A stretch of DNA of 64,000 nt from Ahaetulla prasina (lineage: Eukaryota > Chordata > Lepidosauria > Squamata > Colubridae). Shown piece by piece: positions 1 through 10,386 of the stretch. Every line of letters starts with the position of its first letter. Position 1 is the stretch's first letter. Where the stretch lies: positions 9,390,435 to 9,454,434 of the forward strand of contig NC_080541.1 of the NCBI RefSeq assembly GCF_028640845.1, in the 5' to 3' direction. The notes under the pieces were generated by a model. The model was not told where the DNA came from. It ran no database searches and worked only from the letters and a program-made list of their open reading frames with translations. The position numbers and the translations under genes are program-made.

Positions 1-88
1 CCAGATCCTTGGAAAGGAGTCAATGGGTAGATAAAAATGCTTAATCCAGACTGAAGACCTGGCACTCTGTGACAAAATATAGTAATAA
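1..88. repeat. Unit A copy of the MRGPR upstream flank (start of window)
   Basis: This stretch is nearly identical to 6282-6367 (same words 'ccagatccttggaaaggag' and 'gacaaaatatagtaat'). A more diverged copy lies at 26715-26790. In units B and C the sequence lies upstream of a minus-strand MRGPR gene, so unit A is probably a third copy whose gene lies left of the window. The copy is cut at about 88 by a LINE tail. Homology is seen directly; the missing gene is inference. Confidence 0.75.
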
Positions 89-597
89 TAGAATAGAATA
101 GAATAGAATAGAATAGAATAGAACAGAATAGAATAGAATAGAATAGAATAGAATAGAATTTTATTGGCCAAGTGTGATTGGACACACAAGCAATTTGTCT
201 TGGTGCATAGGCTCTCAGTGTACATAAAAGAAAAGATACGTTCATCAAGGTACAACATTTAAAACACAACTGATGGTCAATATATCAATATAAATCATAA
301 GCAACAAAGCAACAAAGTTACAGTCATACAGTCAGAAGTGGAAAGAGATTGGTGATGGGAACGATGAGAAGATTAATAGTAGTGCAGATTTAGTAAATAG
401 TTTGACAGTGTTGAGGGAATTATTTGTTTAGCAGAGTGATGGCCTTCGGGAAAAAACTGTTCTTGTGTCTAGTTGTTCTGGTGTGCAGTGCTCTATAGCG
501 TCGTTTTGAGGGTAGGAGTTGAAACAGTTTATGTCCAGGATGTGAGGGGTCTGTAAATATTTTTACAGCCCTCTTCTTGATTCGTGCAGTATACAGT
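88..597 (-). mobile_element. CR1/L2-group LINE 3' end with (GAATA)n tail
   Basis: Read on the minus strand, the segment ends in the conserved 3' end (CACACTTGGCCAATAAA...) followed by about 15 ATTCT units (88-160 on the plus strand). It encodes only the last part of a LINE ORF2, the same C-terminal region as at 2605-2940. Related copies lie at 2590-3199, 28765-28965, 37450-37975 and 44408-44618. Seeding of pentanucleotide microsatellites by CR1-type LINE tails is described in snakes. The copy is strongly 5'-truncated and has no coding capacity. Confidence 0.75.
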
Positions 598-1065
598 TGA
601 GAAAGTTGAGCAAAAATGGTAGAGCGACTAATTCTGGCTGCATGAGATCAAGCCTTAAGAACAAATGCGAACAAAGCCAGATGAAAGCAACAGACAACAA
701 ATGCTGCCTTTGCAATGACACTGAAGACAACAGGGGATCATTGGAGAGACCTGGCCCATGCCAAGAGTCAGATATAATTGAATGGATAATATCATTATCA
801 AGATTAGCCAGAGAAACTAATTTTGGCTGATCAACCCTTAAGAACAGATGCATGGAACTCCAAAATTGCAACACCTGGCAAGTGCCGTCTCTACAAAGGG
901 GCTGAAGAAACAGTCAATCACCAGCTTAGCTGCTGCAAAAAGATTGCACAGACTGGTTACACAACGCAAATAGAAATAAAACAACTATGGCAAAAGAAAG
1001 CAAAGGTAATATCAATACTAATAGACACCTTGGGTTCAAAATCCTAAAACAACTGGAGCTGAAGA
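598..1065 (+). pseudogene. Remnant of a LINE ORF C-terminus (R4/Dong-like?)
   Basis: The frame 823-1047 and its near-twin 6732-6956 encode a decayed Cys/His cluster (KCRLYKGAEETVNHQLSCCKK) followed by a WxKKxKVISILIDTLGSKS tail. A CRLC-x(n)-ETVxHxxSxCxxLAQxxY cluster ahead of a 'PIVIGALG' tail is typical of the C-terminus of R4/Dong-like non-LTR retrotransposons; here the spacer between the two parts is deleted. There is no reverse transcriptase nearby, so this is a fossil. The family name is a recall-based guess; that it is a broken retroelement C-terminus is likelier. It runs directly into the hammerhead-like motif at 1068. Confidence 0.45.
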
Positions 1066-1067
1066 AG

Positions 1068-1097
1068 CTGAAGAAGCTTCTTGGATGAGAAGTGAAA
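1068..1097 (+). ncRNA. Hammerhead-like core, family 2
   Basis: CTGAAGA (1068-1074) fits the hammerhead box CUGANGA. After one base, GCTTCT (1076-1081) pairs with AGAAGT (1088-1093, one G-U) around a 6-nt loop, and GAAA follows (1094-1097). Spacing is as in hammerhead stem II. In better-preserved relatives GAAA is followed by CGTC, giving a short self-complementary ACGU as helix III, like the minimal hammerheads reported in Penelope-like elements. In this copy it is GGTC, so cleavage is doubtful. Activity is unproven. Confidence 0.45.
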
Positions 1098-1119
1098 GGT
1101 CTTCAAAAGAAAAAAAGAA

Positions 1120-2490
1120 GAAAGTCCACTTGTCTCCTGAAAAAAGCACATTTCGGACAAACAAGACTTGGATGACTGGAATGATGTAGGAGTAGGAATG
1201 GATTTCCAGAAAAAAATGCGGACTGCAGGAACCAGGAGCACTACTCAAGGGACTCTGAGGATGCGGATAAATCTCCAACAACTCATCAAATTTTAGTTAA
1301 CTCTCAACATATAAATATCACAAAAAAACTGATTTGAAAAATCAGATACAGAAATCACTAGCTTATAGGAGAAATATTATTGCATCTGCTTATGCCTAAA
1401 TTAGATTAGTTCTTCTTCAAAACCTCTTGCTTGTTCTTACCTATTGGTCCGAGGTCTTCAAAGTTGGTGAGAAGAAGATTAGTATCTCATGTTATTGATG
1501 GATGGAAGGACTGATGATGGTCAAAGCAGAAGAAGCTGCAGAGAAAATGTGATGCCTTTTAAGCCCTGTTCAAGCTAATTATACTTCAGCATATGAAGAG
1601 CAGTAGGCTCCACCCATGCTATGCTTTGTCAGCTATGTCCAAAATTTCACATATCAAGGAGAAATTGTCACGTGTTGTTTGTTAACTCATAGTATTTAAT
1701 ATCAGAATAGCAAGCAGTGATAAGCAGATCTTGCGAAAGGTTTTATGCAAGTTCAGACAGTTCATTGACAAGATGAAAGAAAGTCCACTTGTCTCCTGAA
1801 AAAAACATATTTCGGACAAACAAGACCTGGATGACTGGAATGATGTAGAAGTAGGAATGGATTTCCAGAAAAAAATGCGGACTGCAGGAACCAGGAGCAT
1901 ACTCAGGGGACTCTGAGGATGCGGATAAATCTCCAAGTGGCCTCAGCAACTCATCAAATTTTAGTTAACTCTCAACATATAAATATCACAAAAAAACTGA
2001 TTTGAAAAATCAGATACAGAAACCACTAGCTTATAGGAGAAATATTATTGCATCTGCTTATGCCTAAATTAGATTAGTTCTTCTTCAAAACCTCTTGCCT
2101 GTTCTTACCTATTGGTCCCAGGTCTTCAAAGTTGGTGAGAAGAAGATTAATATCTCATGTTATTGATGGATGGGAGGACCGATGATGGTCAAAGCAGAAG
2201 AAGCTGCAGAGAAAATGTGATGCCTTTTAAGCCCTGTTCAAGCTAATTATACTTCAGCATATGAAGAGCAGTAGGCTCCACCCATGCTATGCTTTGTCAG
2301 CTATGTCCAAAATTTCACATATCAAGGAGAAATTGTCACGTGTTGTTTGTTAACTCATAGTATTTAATATCAGAATAGCAAGCAGTGATAAGCAGATCTT
2401 TGCAGATTTTTCATATCAGTTCCGGGATAAAAAGCAGATCTTGCGAAAGGTTTTATGCAAGTTCAGACAGTTCATTGACAAGATGGAAAG
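1120..2490. repeat. ~660-bp tandem duplication in unit A
   Basis: Copy 1 runs about 1120-1780 and copy 2 about 1780-2490; both start at 'gaaagtccacttgtctcctg'. Single copies exist at 7027-7712 (unit B) and, diverged, at 29775-30300 (unit C), so the doubling is specific to unit A. Copy 1 lacks 44 bp present in copy 2. The missing piece lies between two direct 'aagcagatctt' words, a signature of microhomology deletion. No convincing gene is present. Confidence 0.8.
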
Positions 2491-2589
2491 TCCATTCACC
2501 CATCATGAGTGACAATGCTGAAAGAATTGCCTGTAGAATTTGATACAGGTGAAAGTAGAGAAATCTTAAATATTCAGAGGGGTTGATCT

Positions 2590-3199
2590 GCTTGAACTGT
2601 ATCAGTGCTGATACAGTCCTACAGAGGAATTATTGAGTCTGTCATCTGCACCTCTATAACCATCTGGTTTGGCTCCGCAACCCAACAAGAAAGACACAGA
2701 CTTCAGAGGATAATTAGAACTGCAGAAAAAATAATTGCTACCAACCTGCCTTCCATTGAGGACCTGTATACTGCACGAATCAAGAAGAGGGCCGTGAAAA
2801 TAATTACAGATCCCTCACATCCAGGACATAAACTTTTGCAACTCCTACCCTCAAAACGAGGCTATAGAGCACTGCACCCCAGAAGAACAAGACACAAGGA
2901 CAGTTTTTTCCTGAAGGCCATCACTCTGCTAAACAAATAATTCCCTCAACACTGTCAAACTATTTACTAAGACTGTATTACTATGATTCTTCTCATCCTT
3001 CCAGTTACCTGTCTCCTTCTACTTATGACTATAATATTATTACTTTTGTCTTTATGATTTATATTGTTTTATTTAGTCTTCTAGTATGATTTGATTGCTT
3101 ATTTAGTATCCTATGACTGTCACTAAGTGAGAGCATATGCACCAAAGACCAATTCCTGGTGTGTCCAATCACACTTGGCCAATAAAGAATTCTATTCTA
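2590..3199 (+). mobile_element. CR1/L2-group LINE 3' end with ORF2 C-terminus
   Basis: The frame 2605-2940 (111 aa) encodes the typical LINE ORF2 end: YRGIIES...WFGS, LQRIIRTAEKI, LPSIEDLY, DPSHPGH, LLPSKRGYRAL and a final FLKAITLLN block. The 3' UTR ends CACTTGGCCAATAAAGAATTCTATTCTA, with only two ATTCT units. The copy lacks endonuclease and reverse transcriptase and is dead. It shares its 3' end with 88-597, 28765-28965, 37450-37975 and 44408-44618. Confidence 0.8.
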
Positions 3200-3950
3200 G
3201 TTTTATAAAAGTCAAAAGATTCCGCGTCATCATAGTAAGTGAGGATCAATCTCTTACAGAAAAGAAGGATCACTTTCTCTTCCAGCATTAAAAAGTATGT
3301 CTAAAATACGTGCACACACTCTGTGCCTTGCGTATATGACACCCAAGAGGTGATCATTGGCTTCTTCAGAAAATCATGATTAATCAGATAATCATGCGAC
3401 TGTCAACAAAGAGGAGACCTGCCAGGAATCAAGGAAGTTAGCATGAAAAGTGCAATTTTAAAAAAAACATCCATGACATAGGAACTCTTATCTATAAAAC
3501 CTGATAATGAATTTCTCATCCAGATGTCTTTTTTCTCATCCCCAAGATATAAAACAATGCAAATTCCTAGTTTATGCTAGAGAGAAGTTTCCTGGGGAGG
3601 GGCTCCATCATGGGTCTGAAAGCTTGGAAGACTGAATCTCTTGGCCCAACTCTGTGACCAACTCAGATTGGATTTGTCTTTTGTTTGTTTGTTTCTTTTA
3701 TTCCTTTCTTCTTGTTTCATTTTAATCATTTATTGTGTGTGTGATGAAAGACTCTTTTAGGTTTTCGAGATTTGGGTGTTTCTTTTCCTGTCTTGTTTGC
3801 CACCTTTATTCCTTTTTTCCTATTTGTACTATCATCTCCTTTTAATGAGGTTTATTAAAATGTATTTGTTCATAAGATTTGCATCGCTTTCCATCTCACA
3901 CAATGTGTAAACAATAATTGAGTAAAACAATATATATGAATACGATGGAT
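3200..3950. other. Downstream flank of MRGPR unit B, no gene seen
   Basis: AT-rich, no coding frame. Part of it (about 3600-3870) is recognisably similar to 15640-15790, which lies in the same relation to the unit C receptor, so it belongs to the duplicated unit rather than to a transposon. I see no other feature in it. Confidence 0.5.
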
Positions 3951-4088
3951 CAATAATGGGATTCAAATCTTGTCGCTACCGGTTCGCTCATGGGCACATG
4001 CGCAGAGATGTCAGGGCAGGTGGGCGGAGCTTTCTGCGGCTGCTAATGTTCACCCGATTTGGGGTGAACCAATAGCAACTCACCACTG
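3951..4088. mobile_element. hAT-like miniature element (CAGTGGTGGG family)
   Basis: A 138-bp copy. Its end GTGAACC...CTCACCACTG matches the family termini (CAGTGGTGGG / CCCACCACTG), and internal 'gctaccggttc' is the family word. It is flanked by cgatggat (3943-3950) and caatggat (4089-4096), an 8-bp target-site duplication with one mismatch, as expected of hAT elements. It has no transposase. Confidence 0.65.
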
Positions 4089-4289
4089 CAATGGATGTAA
4101 AAAAAGGTAAAAACTATAAAAAGATACTTGTCAACTGTCAAGACAAGTTGATAGGTAGGAGCCGATAAATCTAATTATTCCTCCTCCTCTTCCTCCTCCT
4201 CTTCCTCCTCCTCCTCACCTGATTTTTATGTCTTTCTCTCTCTTTGCTTACCTTTTCATCCCTTTTTCCAAGTGAAGAGTTTCTGCTCA

Positions 4290-4692
4290 ACTGCTCACTA
4301 ATGCAACTGCCAACCTAAGAACTGCCGAGTCTTCCCTCCCCTCACCTGGCAGCAGCCACTGTCTCACCTGAGTGTCTGGGACTTGCAACTTCCTGCCAGC
4401 TTCCCCACTGACCTTGGTTGCAGGAAGCCAGCAGGAAGTTGCCACATCTAGTGACGGAGCGATTCTGTTAATGGCGAATTTGGGAGGACAAACTCTTGTT
4501 TCCCACATCTTTCCTCTATCTTCAAAATGAACTTTGATAGCCTTTTTTTAGGCAAACAAAACTTCTTTATTCTTTATTTCTCCAGCAAAACATAATAATA
4601 ATAATTTCTTTATTCATAAAAGGTATCCAGAGTCAAAGAAAAGCTAAGTATTGCATTTACAGAGAGTTTGAAATTGTGTTTGTACACTTTTA
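4290..4692 (-). other. 3' flank / probable 3' UTR of the unit B receptor
   Basis: The segment 4380-4510 is homologous to 18405-18480 plus 18785-18870, downstream of the unit C receptor. Conservation in both copies, adjacent to the stop codon, is consistent with a 3' UTR. The unit C copy is split by a hAT-like insertion. I did not fix a polyadenylation site. Confidence 0.45.
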
Positions 4693-5586
4693 TCAAATCT
4701 CAGGAGCTTCGTCTTCTCTGAAGATTCTTTGAAAAATGACCTTGATGCTCTCCCTGGTCCGAGCTCGTTTCTTTCTCCCAACCAGGAAATAGATCACTGG
4801 ATTAATGCTGCTGTTTAGGGAAGCACTTGGACTTAAGTAGTAATCCAGTTCATTAATACCAAACATATCATACTTGTTAAGAAAATGAGCAATGAACACG
4901 TAGATATATAAAGGAAGAGTAAGAATAAGGAAACAGAGAAGAGTAATTAAGATCATCACTAAAAGTCTTCCACGTTTGATTTGTTTGGATTTAAGACAAA
5001 TTTTGATGAATAGGATCATGGTAGAGATTGTGATCAATGGAAGGCAAAGCACAGCAGTCACCACCAAATGGATATTCCAAAAGAAAACCTGCATAACGTG
5101 ATGTATTCCAATTAGGACGGAAGAGAAGATCCAGAGGAAGGCACAGACAGCAGACGACAAATATTTTGGCCGGGAACAGCGATGCCAGATTGGGAAGAGG
5201 ACAGCAACACACCGGTCAATGCTGATGGCTGTCAGAAGAAAGAGACCATTGATATAGGTAGCTTTAAAGAGAGAAAAGACAATTTCGCTGGGAATTCCAT
5301 ACTCTATAAAATCTATAAAAAAATCAATGCAAAGTAGACTCATAAATACGAGAAACCCAATGTCGGCAATTGCTAAATTAAGAATCAACACTGTGAAAGG
5401 ATTTCTCTTAATTTGGAAGCCAAGTAGCCAGATAACAATCCCGTTTAACGGGATTCCAATACAGCAGATGATGAATACCACTGAGAAAAGGATAGTTTCA
5501 GAATAATCTGACGTAATTTGATCTTCGTAGAAATCTTCGGTAATATTATAGTCCAGGTACTCTTCTATAGTATTCATGTTTGCCAA
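4693..5586 (-). CDS. Mas-related G-protein-coupled receptor (MRGPR-like), intact
   Basis: A 297-residue rhodopsin-class (class A) receptor for the plasma membrane. The N-terminus is short and acidic with one glycosylation site (N14). Seven hydrophobic segments lie at about 32-56, 66-90, 102-126, 142-164, 171-196, 208-233 and 246-269. Family hallmarks are IxRNPFTVLILNLAIAD at TM2, LFLLTAISIDRC with DRC replacing DRY (124-126), VLFPIWHRCSRPKY in loop 2, NPVIYFLVG at TM7 (262-270) and a basic tail ending in EDEAPE. This pattern is specific to Mas/MRGPR receptors, which sense peptides and irritants in sensory neurons and immune cells; the ligand here is unknown. Translation may start at 5586 or at the second Met (5577), which matches the start shared with the unit C copy. 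A splice acceptor lies upstream at 5652-5653. The frame is uninterrupted. Confidence 0.88.
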   Translation of the reverse strand: MANMNTIEEYLDYNITEDFYEDQITSDYSETILFSVVFIICCIGIPLNGIVIWLLGFQIKRNPFTVLILNLAIADIGFLVFMSLLCIDFFIDFIEYGIPSEIVFSLFKATYINGLFLLTAISIDRCVAVLFPIWHRCSRPKYLSSAVCAFLWIFSSVLIGIHHVMQVFFWNIHLVVTAVLCLPLITISTMILFIKICLKSKQIKRGRLLVMILITLLCFLILTLPLYIYVFIAHFLNKYDMFGINELDYYLSPSASLNSSINPVIYFLVGRKKRARTRESIKVIFQRIFREDEAPEI

Positions 5587-5653
5587 AAATTTAAATTCCT
5601 CAAGAGACTTTTATAATGCTCCAATAATATCTTCTTTTACGATGAACGTTCCT
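5587..5653 (-). promoter_or_regulatory. 5' UTR piece and splice acceptor of the unit B receptor
   Basis: On the minus strand a T-rich tract and 'tcttcaaatag' precede the exon; the AG lies at 5653-5652 and the exon begins at 5651. The same acceptor is kept in the unit C copy (19989-19988). MRGPR genes usually have a non-coding 5' exon and one coding exon, which fits. The upstream exon was not located. Confidence 0.6.
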
Positions 5654-5744
5654 ATTTGAAGACAAAAAAAGAATTAAATAATTCATCAATAATTGTCACA
5701 ACGTCATATCTAAACATCCTTGTGTACAGGCTGAGCCAACTTTT

Positions 5745-5836
5745 GGACCATTGATGATGATGAGGAGGAGGAGGAGGAGGAGGAGGAGGATAATGATGAT
5801 GATGATGGTGATGATGATGATGATGATGGTGATGAT
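5745..5836 (+). repeat. (GAT)n/(GAG)n microsatellite
   Basis: Interrupted GAT and GAG trinucleotide repeats, directly followed by an L2-like LINE fragment. Confidence 0.9.
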
Positions 5837-6060
5837 GCCCTATGCACGGTCAATCACGCCCTTGTGACGTCTCGCCTGGATTACTGCAACGCTCTCTACA
5901 TGGGGCTCCCCTTGAAGGGCATCCGGAGGCTGCAGTTAGTCCAGAATGCGGCTGCGCGGGTGATAGAGGGAGCCCCTCATGGCTCCCGTATGACACCTAT
6001 CCTGCGCAGACTGCACTGGCTACCTGTGGCCTTCCGGGTGCGCTTCAAGGTCTTGGGTGG
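5837..6060 (+). mobile_element. L2-like LINE ORF2 fragment
   Basis: In frame it reads VTSRLDYCNALYMGLP, IRRLQLVQNAAARVI, SHMTPILRRLHWLPV and FRVRFKVL, the C-terminal block of the L2-like LINE better preserved at 63250-63480. It is truncated at both ends and non-functional. Confidence 0.85.
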
Positions 6061-6210
6061 CCCTCCAGAGCTTCCTTTTCAAGGGCAGAGGAGTGCAGGA
6101 AGCCATCACAGTTAAAAACAGAGCTGGGGAGCCTGTTTTCACTGGCAGAGTAATTGGGCCGCTCCAGGCACCTCTGATACAAATGATGTCGAGCTGGCCA
6201 TGCCCACCAC

Positions 6211-6252
6211 TAGAGCAGGGGTGTCAAATTGAGTTTGACACCCCTGCTCTAG
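6211..6252. repeat. Perfect short foldback
   Basis: An inverted repeat centred near 6231: ctagagcaggggtgtcaaa pairs with its complement around a 4-5 nt loop. CAGGGGTGTCAAA resembles a hAT terminal repeat, so it may be two element ends with the middle deleted. An 8-bp duplication is not clear. Confidence 0.6.
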
Positions 6253-7790
6253 TACCAACAAACATCAAAATCTACCTATCCCAGATCCTTGGAAAGGAGT
6301 CAATGGGTAGATAAAAATGCTTAACCCGGACTTAAGACCTGGAACTCTATGACAAAATATAGTAATATTATACCAGGAAGGCTTACTGAGCACTGGACAT
6401 ACCAAAGGTTTGGCAAGAAAAGCAGTAAATGGCCAGTAAATAAAATAAAAAATAAAAAAACATATCAAGTATAGCAGATCACAATAAAACTTGCCAACAG
6501 CTAAGAGCAGGAAAGTTGAGCAAAGTGGTAGAGCGACTAATTCTGGCTGCATGAGATCAAGCCTTAAGAACAAATGCATACAAAGCCAGATGAAAGCAAC
6601 AGGCAACAAATGCTGCCTTTGCAATGAGGCTGAATAGAACAGGGGATCATTGGAGAGACCTGGCCCATGCCAAGAGTCAGATATAATTGAATGGATAATA
6701 TCATTATCAACATTAGCCAGAGAAACTAATTTTGGTTGATCAACCCTTAAGAACAGATGCATGGAAATCCAAAATTGCAACACCTGGCAAGTGCCGTCTC
6801 TACAAAGGAGCTGAAGAAACAGTCAATCACCAGCTTAGCTGCTGCAAAAAGATTGCACAGACTGGTTATGCAACGCAAATAGAAATAAAACAACTGTGGC
6901 AAAAAAAAGCAAAGGTAATATCAATACTAATAGACACCTTGGGTTCAAAATCCTAAAACAACTGGAGCTGAAGAAGCTGAAGAAGCTTCTTGGATGAGAA
7001 GTGAAATGTCTTCAAAAGAAAAAACAAGAAAGTCCACTTGTCTCCTGAAAAAAGCACATTTGGGACAAACAAGACCTGGATGACTGGAATGATGTAGGAG
7101 TAGGAATGGATTTCCAGAAAAAAATGCGGACTACAGGAACCAGGAGCATACTCAGGGGACTCTGAGGATGCAAATAAATCTCCAAGTGGCCTCCACAACT
7201 CATCAAATTTTAGTTAACTCTCAACATATAAATATCACAAAAAAACTGATTTGAAAAATCAGATACAGAAATCACTAGCTTATAGGAGAAATATTATTGC
7301 ATCTGCTTATGCCTAAATTAGATTAGTTCTTCTTCAAAACCTCTTGCCTATTCTTACCTATTGGTCCAAGGTCTTCAAAGTTGGTGAGAAGAAGATTAAT
7401 ATCTCATGTAATTGATGGATGGAAGGACCGATGATGGTCAAAGCAGAAGAAGCTGCAGAGAAAATGTGATGCCTTTTAAGCCCTGTTCAAGCTAACTGTT
7501 CCTCAGCAGATGAAGAGTAGTAGGCTCCACCCATGCTATGCTTTGTCAGCTATGTCCAAAATTTCACATATCAAGGAGAAATTGTCACATGTGTTGTTTG
7601 ATAACTCATAGTTTTTAATATCAGAATAGCAAGCAGTGATAAGCAGATCTTTGCAGATTTTTCATATCAGTTCCGGGACAAAAAGCAGATCTTGCGAAAG
7701 GTTTTACGCAGCTAGACATTGTGTGTACATCAAATGATAAGAAGATGTCATTTTTGTCTTTGCACAATAATAATCAACTACGAATATAGA
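6253..7790. repeat. Unit B upstream flank block, homologous to units A and C
   Basis: 6282-6367 matches 1-88; 6500-7712 matches 598-2490 without the tandem doubling; 6250-6570 matches 26690-26830 plus 27605-27766; 7200-7790 matches 29775-30370. A second copy of the LINE C-terminal remnant lies at 6732-6956. It lies upstream of the intact receptor and anchors the segmental duplication. It encodes nothing intact. Confidence 0.8.
6977..7006 (+). ncRNA. Hammerhead-like core, family 2 (unit B copy)
   Basis: Same layout as 1068-1097: CTGAAGA at 6977-6983, stem II GCTTCT/AGAAGT (6985-6990 / 6997-7002), GAAA at 7003-7006, then TGTC in place of the CGTC of better relatives. It is a duplicated copy, not an independent insertion. 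Confidence 0.45.
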
Positions 7791-8050
7791 AGGAGACTTC
7801 CCATGAATCTCATTGTTATTAGTTGCAAAGTGGTGTCCATCACGACCCCATGGACAATGTTCCTCCAGGCCTTCCTGTCCTCTACCATCCTCTGGAGTCC
7901 GTTTAAGCTCACATTAACTGCTTCAGTGACTCCATCCAGCCACCTCATTCTCTGTTGTCCCATTCTTCTTTTGCCCTCAATCTTTCCCTGCATTAGGCTC
8001 TTCTCCAGTGAGTCCTTCCTTCTCATTAGGTGGCCAAAATATTTCAGTTT
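7778..8050 (-). mobile_element. BovB (RTE) LINE ORF2 C-terminus, part 1
   Basis: The minus frame reads MRRKDSLEKSLMQGKIEGK, QRMRWLDGVTEAV, VEDRKAWRNIVHGV, the characteristic end of BovB/RTE ORF2. It is interrupted at 8050 by the gypsy element and resumes at 13833. BovB is known for horizontal transfer among vertebrates, including squamates and ruminants. It lacks the catalytic part. Confidence 0.85.
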
Positions 8051-8229
8051 TGTTAAGTTCGGGAAGTAACGAGGCTGGAGACCAGGGTAGTGACAACAGC
8101 TCTTTAATATATGGTGAACCCAGCGACCAGGCTGGGGAAAAACCTCTCCTTATATACAGTTCAACCGGCGGCTTTAACCAATCAGCAACGTGCTTGTTTC
8201 CCGCCGAAACCATTTAAAGATACATTACA
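8051..8229 (-). repeat. Gypsy 3' LTR
   Basis: 179 bp, TG...CA. It appears identical base for base to 13649-13827. It contains 'tatataag' on the minus strand (near 8148-8155) as a possible TATA element. Identity implies recent insertion. Confidence 0.95.
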
Positions 8230-8269
8230 CTCCTTCCCTCCCAGAAAACACTTTACCCATATTTACATA

Positions 8270-9820
8270 TTATTTTTCAACGTAATCACGCAAATAGACT
8301 GGGCGTCTCCTGACTCTTTCGGACCTGCGCAGTACATTCCCTGGGAGTGGGTCGAGCTGACCGGAGGGGCTGTTTGCTCCTCTCAGCTCCTTTTCTAGGC
8401 CATCCGGCCCTGGATTATTAGCAGAGTCGTCCCTGCTGTTTTCTACTGGAACCTGTGGGCGTCGCTGGACCTCCGGAATTTCAGATAAGTCCTGCGTTTT
8501 TTCCGGGTTTGAGTCAGCTGTGGAATCAAACATTGTATAGTCAGGGCCCGTTTCGATTAGTTCAGATTGTTCGGCTATGCGCCAGATTTGGTCTATGTGG
8601 CGCCTCCATACTCGGCCGTCCTTTAACTCTACCAAGTATGATTTTGGACCTGTTCTGTTGAGGATTTGTCCTGCTATCCAGGTTGGGCCTTCACCATAGT
8701 TGTGTGCCCACACTCGGTCGCCTATGTCCATTTCTCTTGTTTTTCCTATTTCCCCCTTGTAACCCTCCGGCGTATAGTTTGGGTTTAGACGGTCTAGGGG
8801 GCACCTGAGCTTTCGGCCCATTAATAATTCGGCTGGGCTTCTGCCGGTTGTGACACAGGGGGTTCTGTGTTGGACGGCCAGGAAAACATCGATTTTTGTT
8901 TGCCAGTCGCCTGGCTTAAGTCTGGACAATGCCTCTTTTGCGCTCCGGACGGAACGCTCTGCAAGGCCATTCGTCGCAGGGTGGAAAGGCGCCGAGAGGG
9001 CATGTCGGATGCCCTCCTCTGCCAAGTACTCCTCAAATTGGGTTGCCGTGAATTGCGGGCCGTTATCGGAAACTAGCGTGTCGGGCAACCCATGGGTTAC
9101 AAATAGGTGCCGTAGGACTGAGATCACGGCCTCGGCTGTCATGGATCTCATGAGAATGATTTCCAGCCATTTGGAGTAGGCATCTACTACGACCAGGAAG
9201 GTTTGGCCGTGGAAGGGGCCGGCAAAATCAATGTATTCTAGACCAGGGCCCTGGGGTTTCTCCCATTCGAACCGGGGCCGTTGGGGTAGAGGTCTGGACT
9301 CCTGGCAGGCCTGGCATTTCCCTACCCTTTCAGCAATTTCTGAGTCCATTAAGGGCCACCACACATAGCTTCTCGCTAGACCCTTCATCCTAACGATCCC
9401 TGGGTGACCCTCGTGGAGGAGGTCCAACACCCTTTTCCTCAATTTTTCTGGGATCACCACTCTATCCCCCCATAGCAGGCACCCCCCTTGAGCCGAAAGT
9501 TCCCCACGTTTTTTTACAAATTCTTTTAAACGCTCGCCGGGCCCAGCGGGCCACCCTCTTTGTACCCAACCGAGTACAGTTCTCAAAGTAATGTCCCGGT
9601 ATGATGCCCGAGCCACCTCCTTAGATGTGACTGGGCCAGAGTCCAGAGAGTCAATTAACAGTATGGGCGTCCCCGGAGTGGGGTCTTCGATCGCCCCTGG
9701 TAGTGGGCATCTGCTTAATGCGTCCGCATGCCCCAACTCTTTTCCCGGCCGATGCTGCAGTTTGTAGGAATAGGCGGCTAAGAAGATAGTCCATCGGGTC
9801 AATCGTGGCGAAAGTGCCAC
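8270..9820 (-). pseudogene. Gypsy integrase (pol C-terminal part)
   Basis: A 516-residue open frame. It starts within the end of the RNase H region (ALSRCPLPG), then has the HHCC zinc finger (HEGHPGIVRMKGLARSYVWW...KCQACQ), then the catalytic core with the first Asp in YIDFAGPF, the second in VSDNGPQF, and Glu in NGLAERSVR. The C-terminal part (GDRVWAHNYGEGPTWIAGQI, VWRRHIDQIW) is an SH3-like integrase tail. The frame is intact, but in this copy it is cut off from gag-pol by frameshifts, so independent activity is unlikely. Confidence 0.9.
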
Positions 9821-9889
9821 AGGCGTTGGTGGGCGTCGCCAGCCAGTATCCCTAACAGTGGTCTATGGTCTGTCACAATTTCAAAGTCT

Positions 9890-10093
9890 CTACCAAAAAC
9901 GATTCGTGTGAAACTTTTTTACCCCTGACACAATAGCTAGCGCTTCCTTATCCAACTGGCTATAGTTCCTCTCTGTCGAGGACATTGTTCTGGAGTAGAA
10001 GGCTATTGGGGCTTCTGTGCCATTTGGAAGCCTGTGACTGAGCACAGCCCCCACCCCGTAAGGGGAAGCATCGCAGACTAATACCAATGGCAA
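9890..10093 (-). pseudogene. Gypsy RNase H fragment
   Basis: The minus frame begins PLVLVCDASPYGVGAVLSH, with the first catalytic Asp, followed by IAFYSRTMSSTERNYSQLDKEALAIV, the Ty3/gypsy RNase H signature. It is separated by frameshifts from the reverse transcriptase (upstream) and the integrase (downstream). Confidence 0.9.
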
Positions 10094-10386
10094 TGAGCTA
10101 TGATACTGAATCAGTAAGCTATCGCTCGAGAGTAGGTTTTTTACTGCTTCGAAAGCCCTAGCTTCCGACTTTCCCCAAGACCAAGCAGTATTCTTTCCCA
10201 GTAACTTATGTAGCGGCTCGCAACGGTTGCCTTATTTTTAAAAAGACCGTAAAATTCACTAGACCCAGGAATGCCTGTAGCTCTGTTTTGTTTTGGGCGC
10301 TGGAGCCTTTTCAGATTGCCTTGACCTTGCTTTCAGTGGGGTGAATTCCTCCTTGTCTATTCTGTAGCCCAAGAACTCTACGGATT

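Noticed and set aside
5787..6400. Additional exons of the receptor on the plus strand
   Set aside because: The frames here translate an L2 fragment and unit flank sequence; the receptor is on the minus strand with its acceptor at 5652.
8270..9820. 516-residue frame as a domesticated integrase gene
   Set aside because: It lies in register within a gypsy element between RNase H and the 3' LTR, with target duplication; there is no sign of separate expression.
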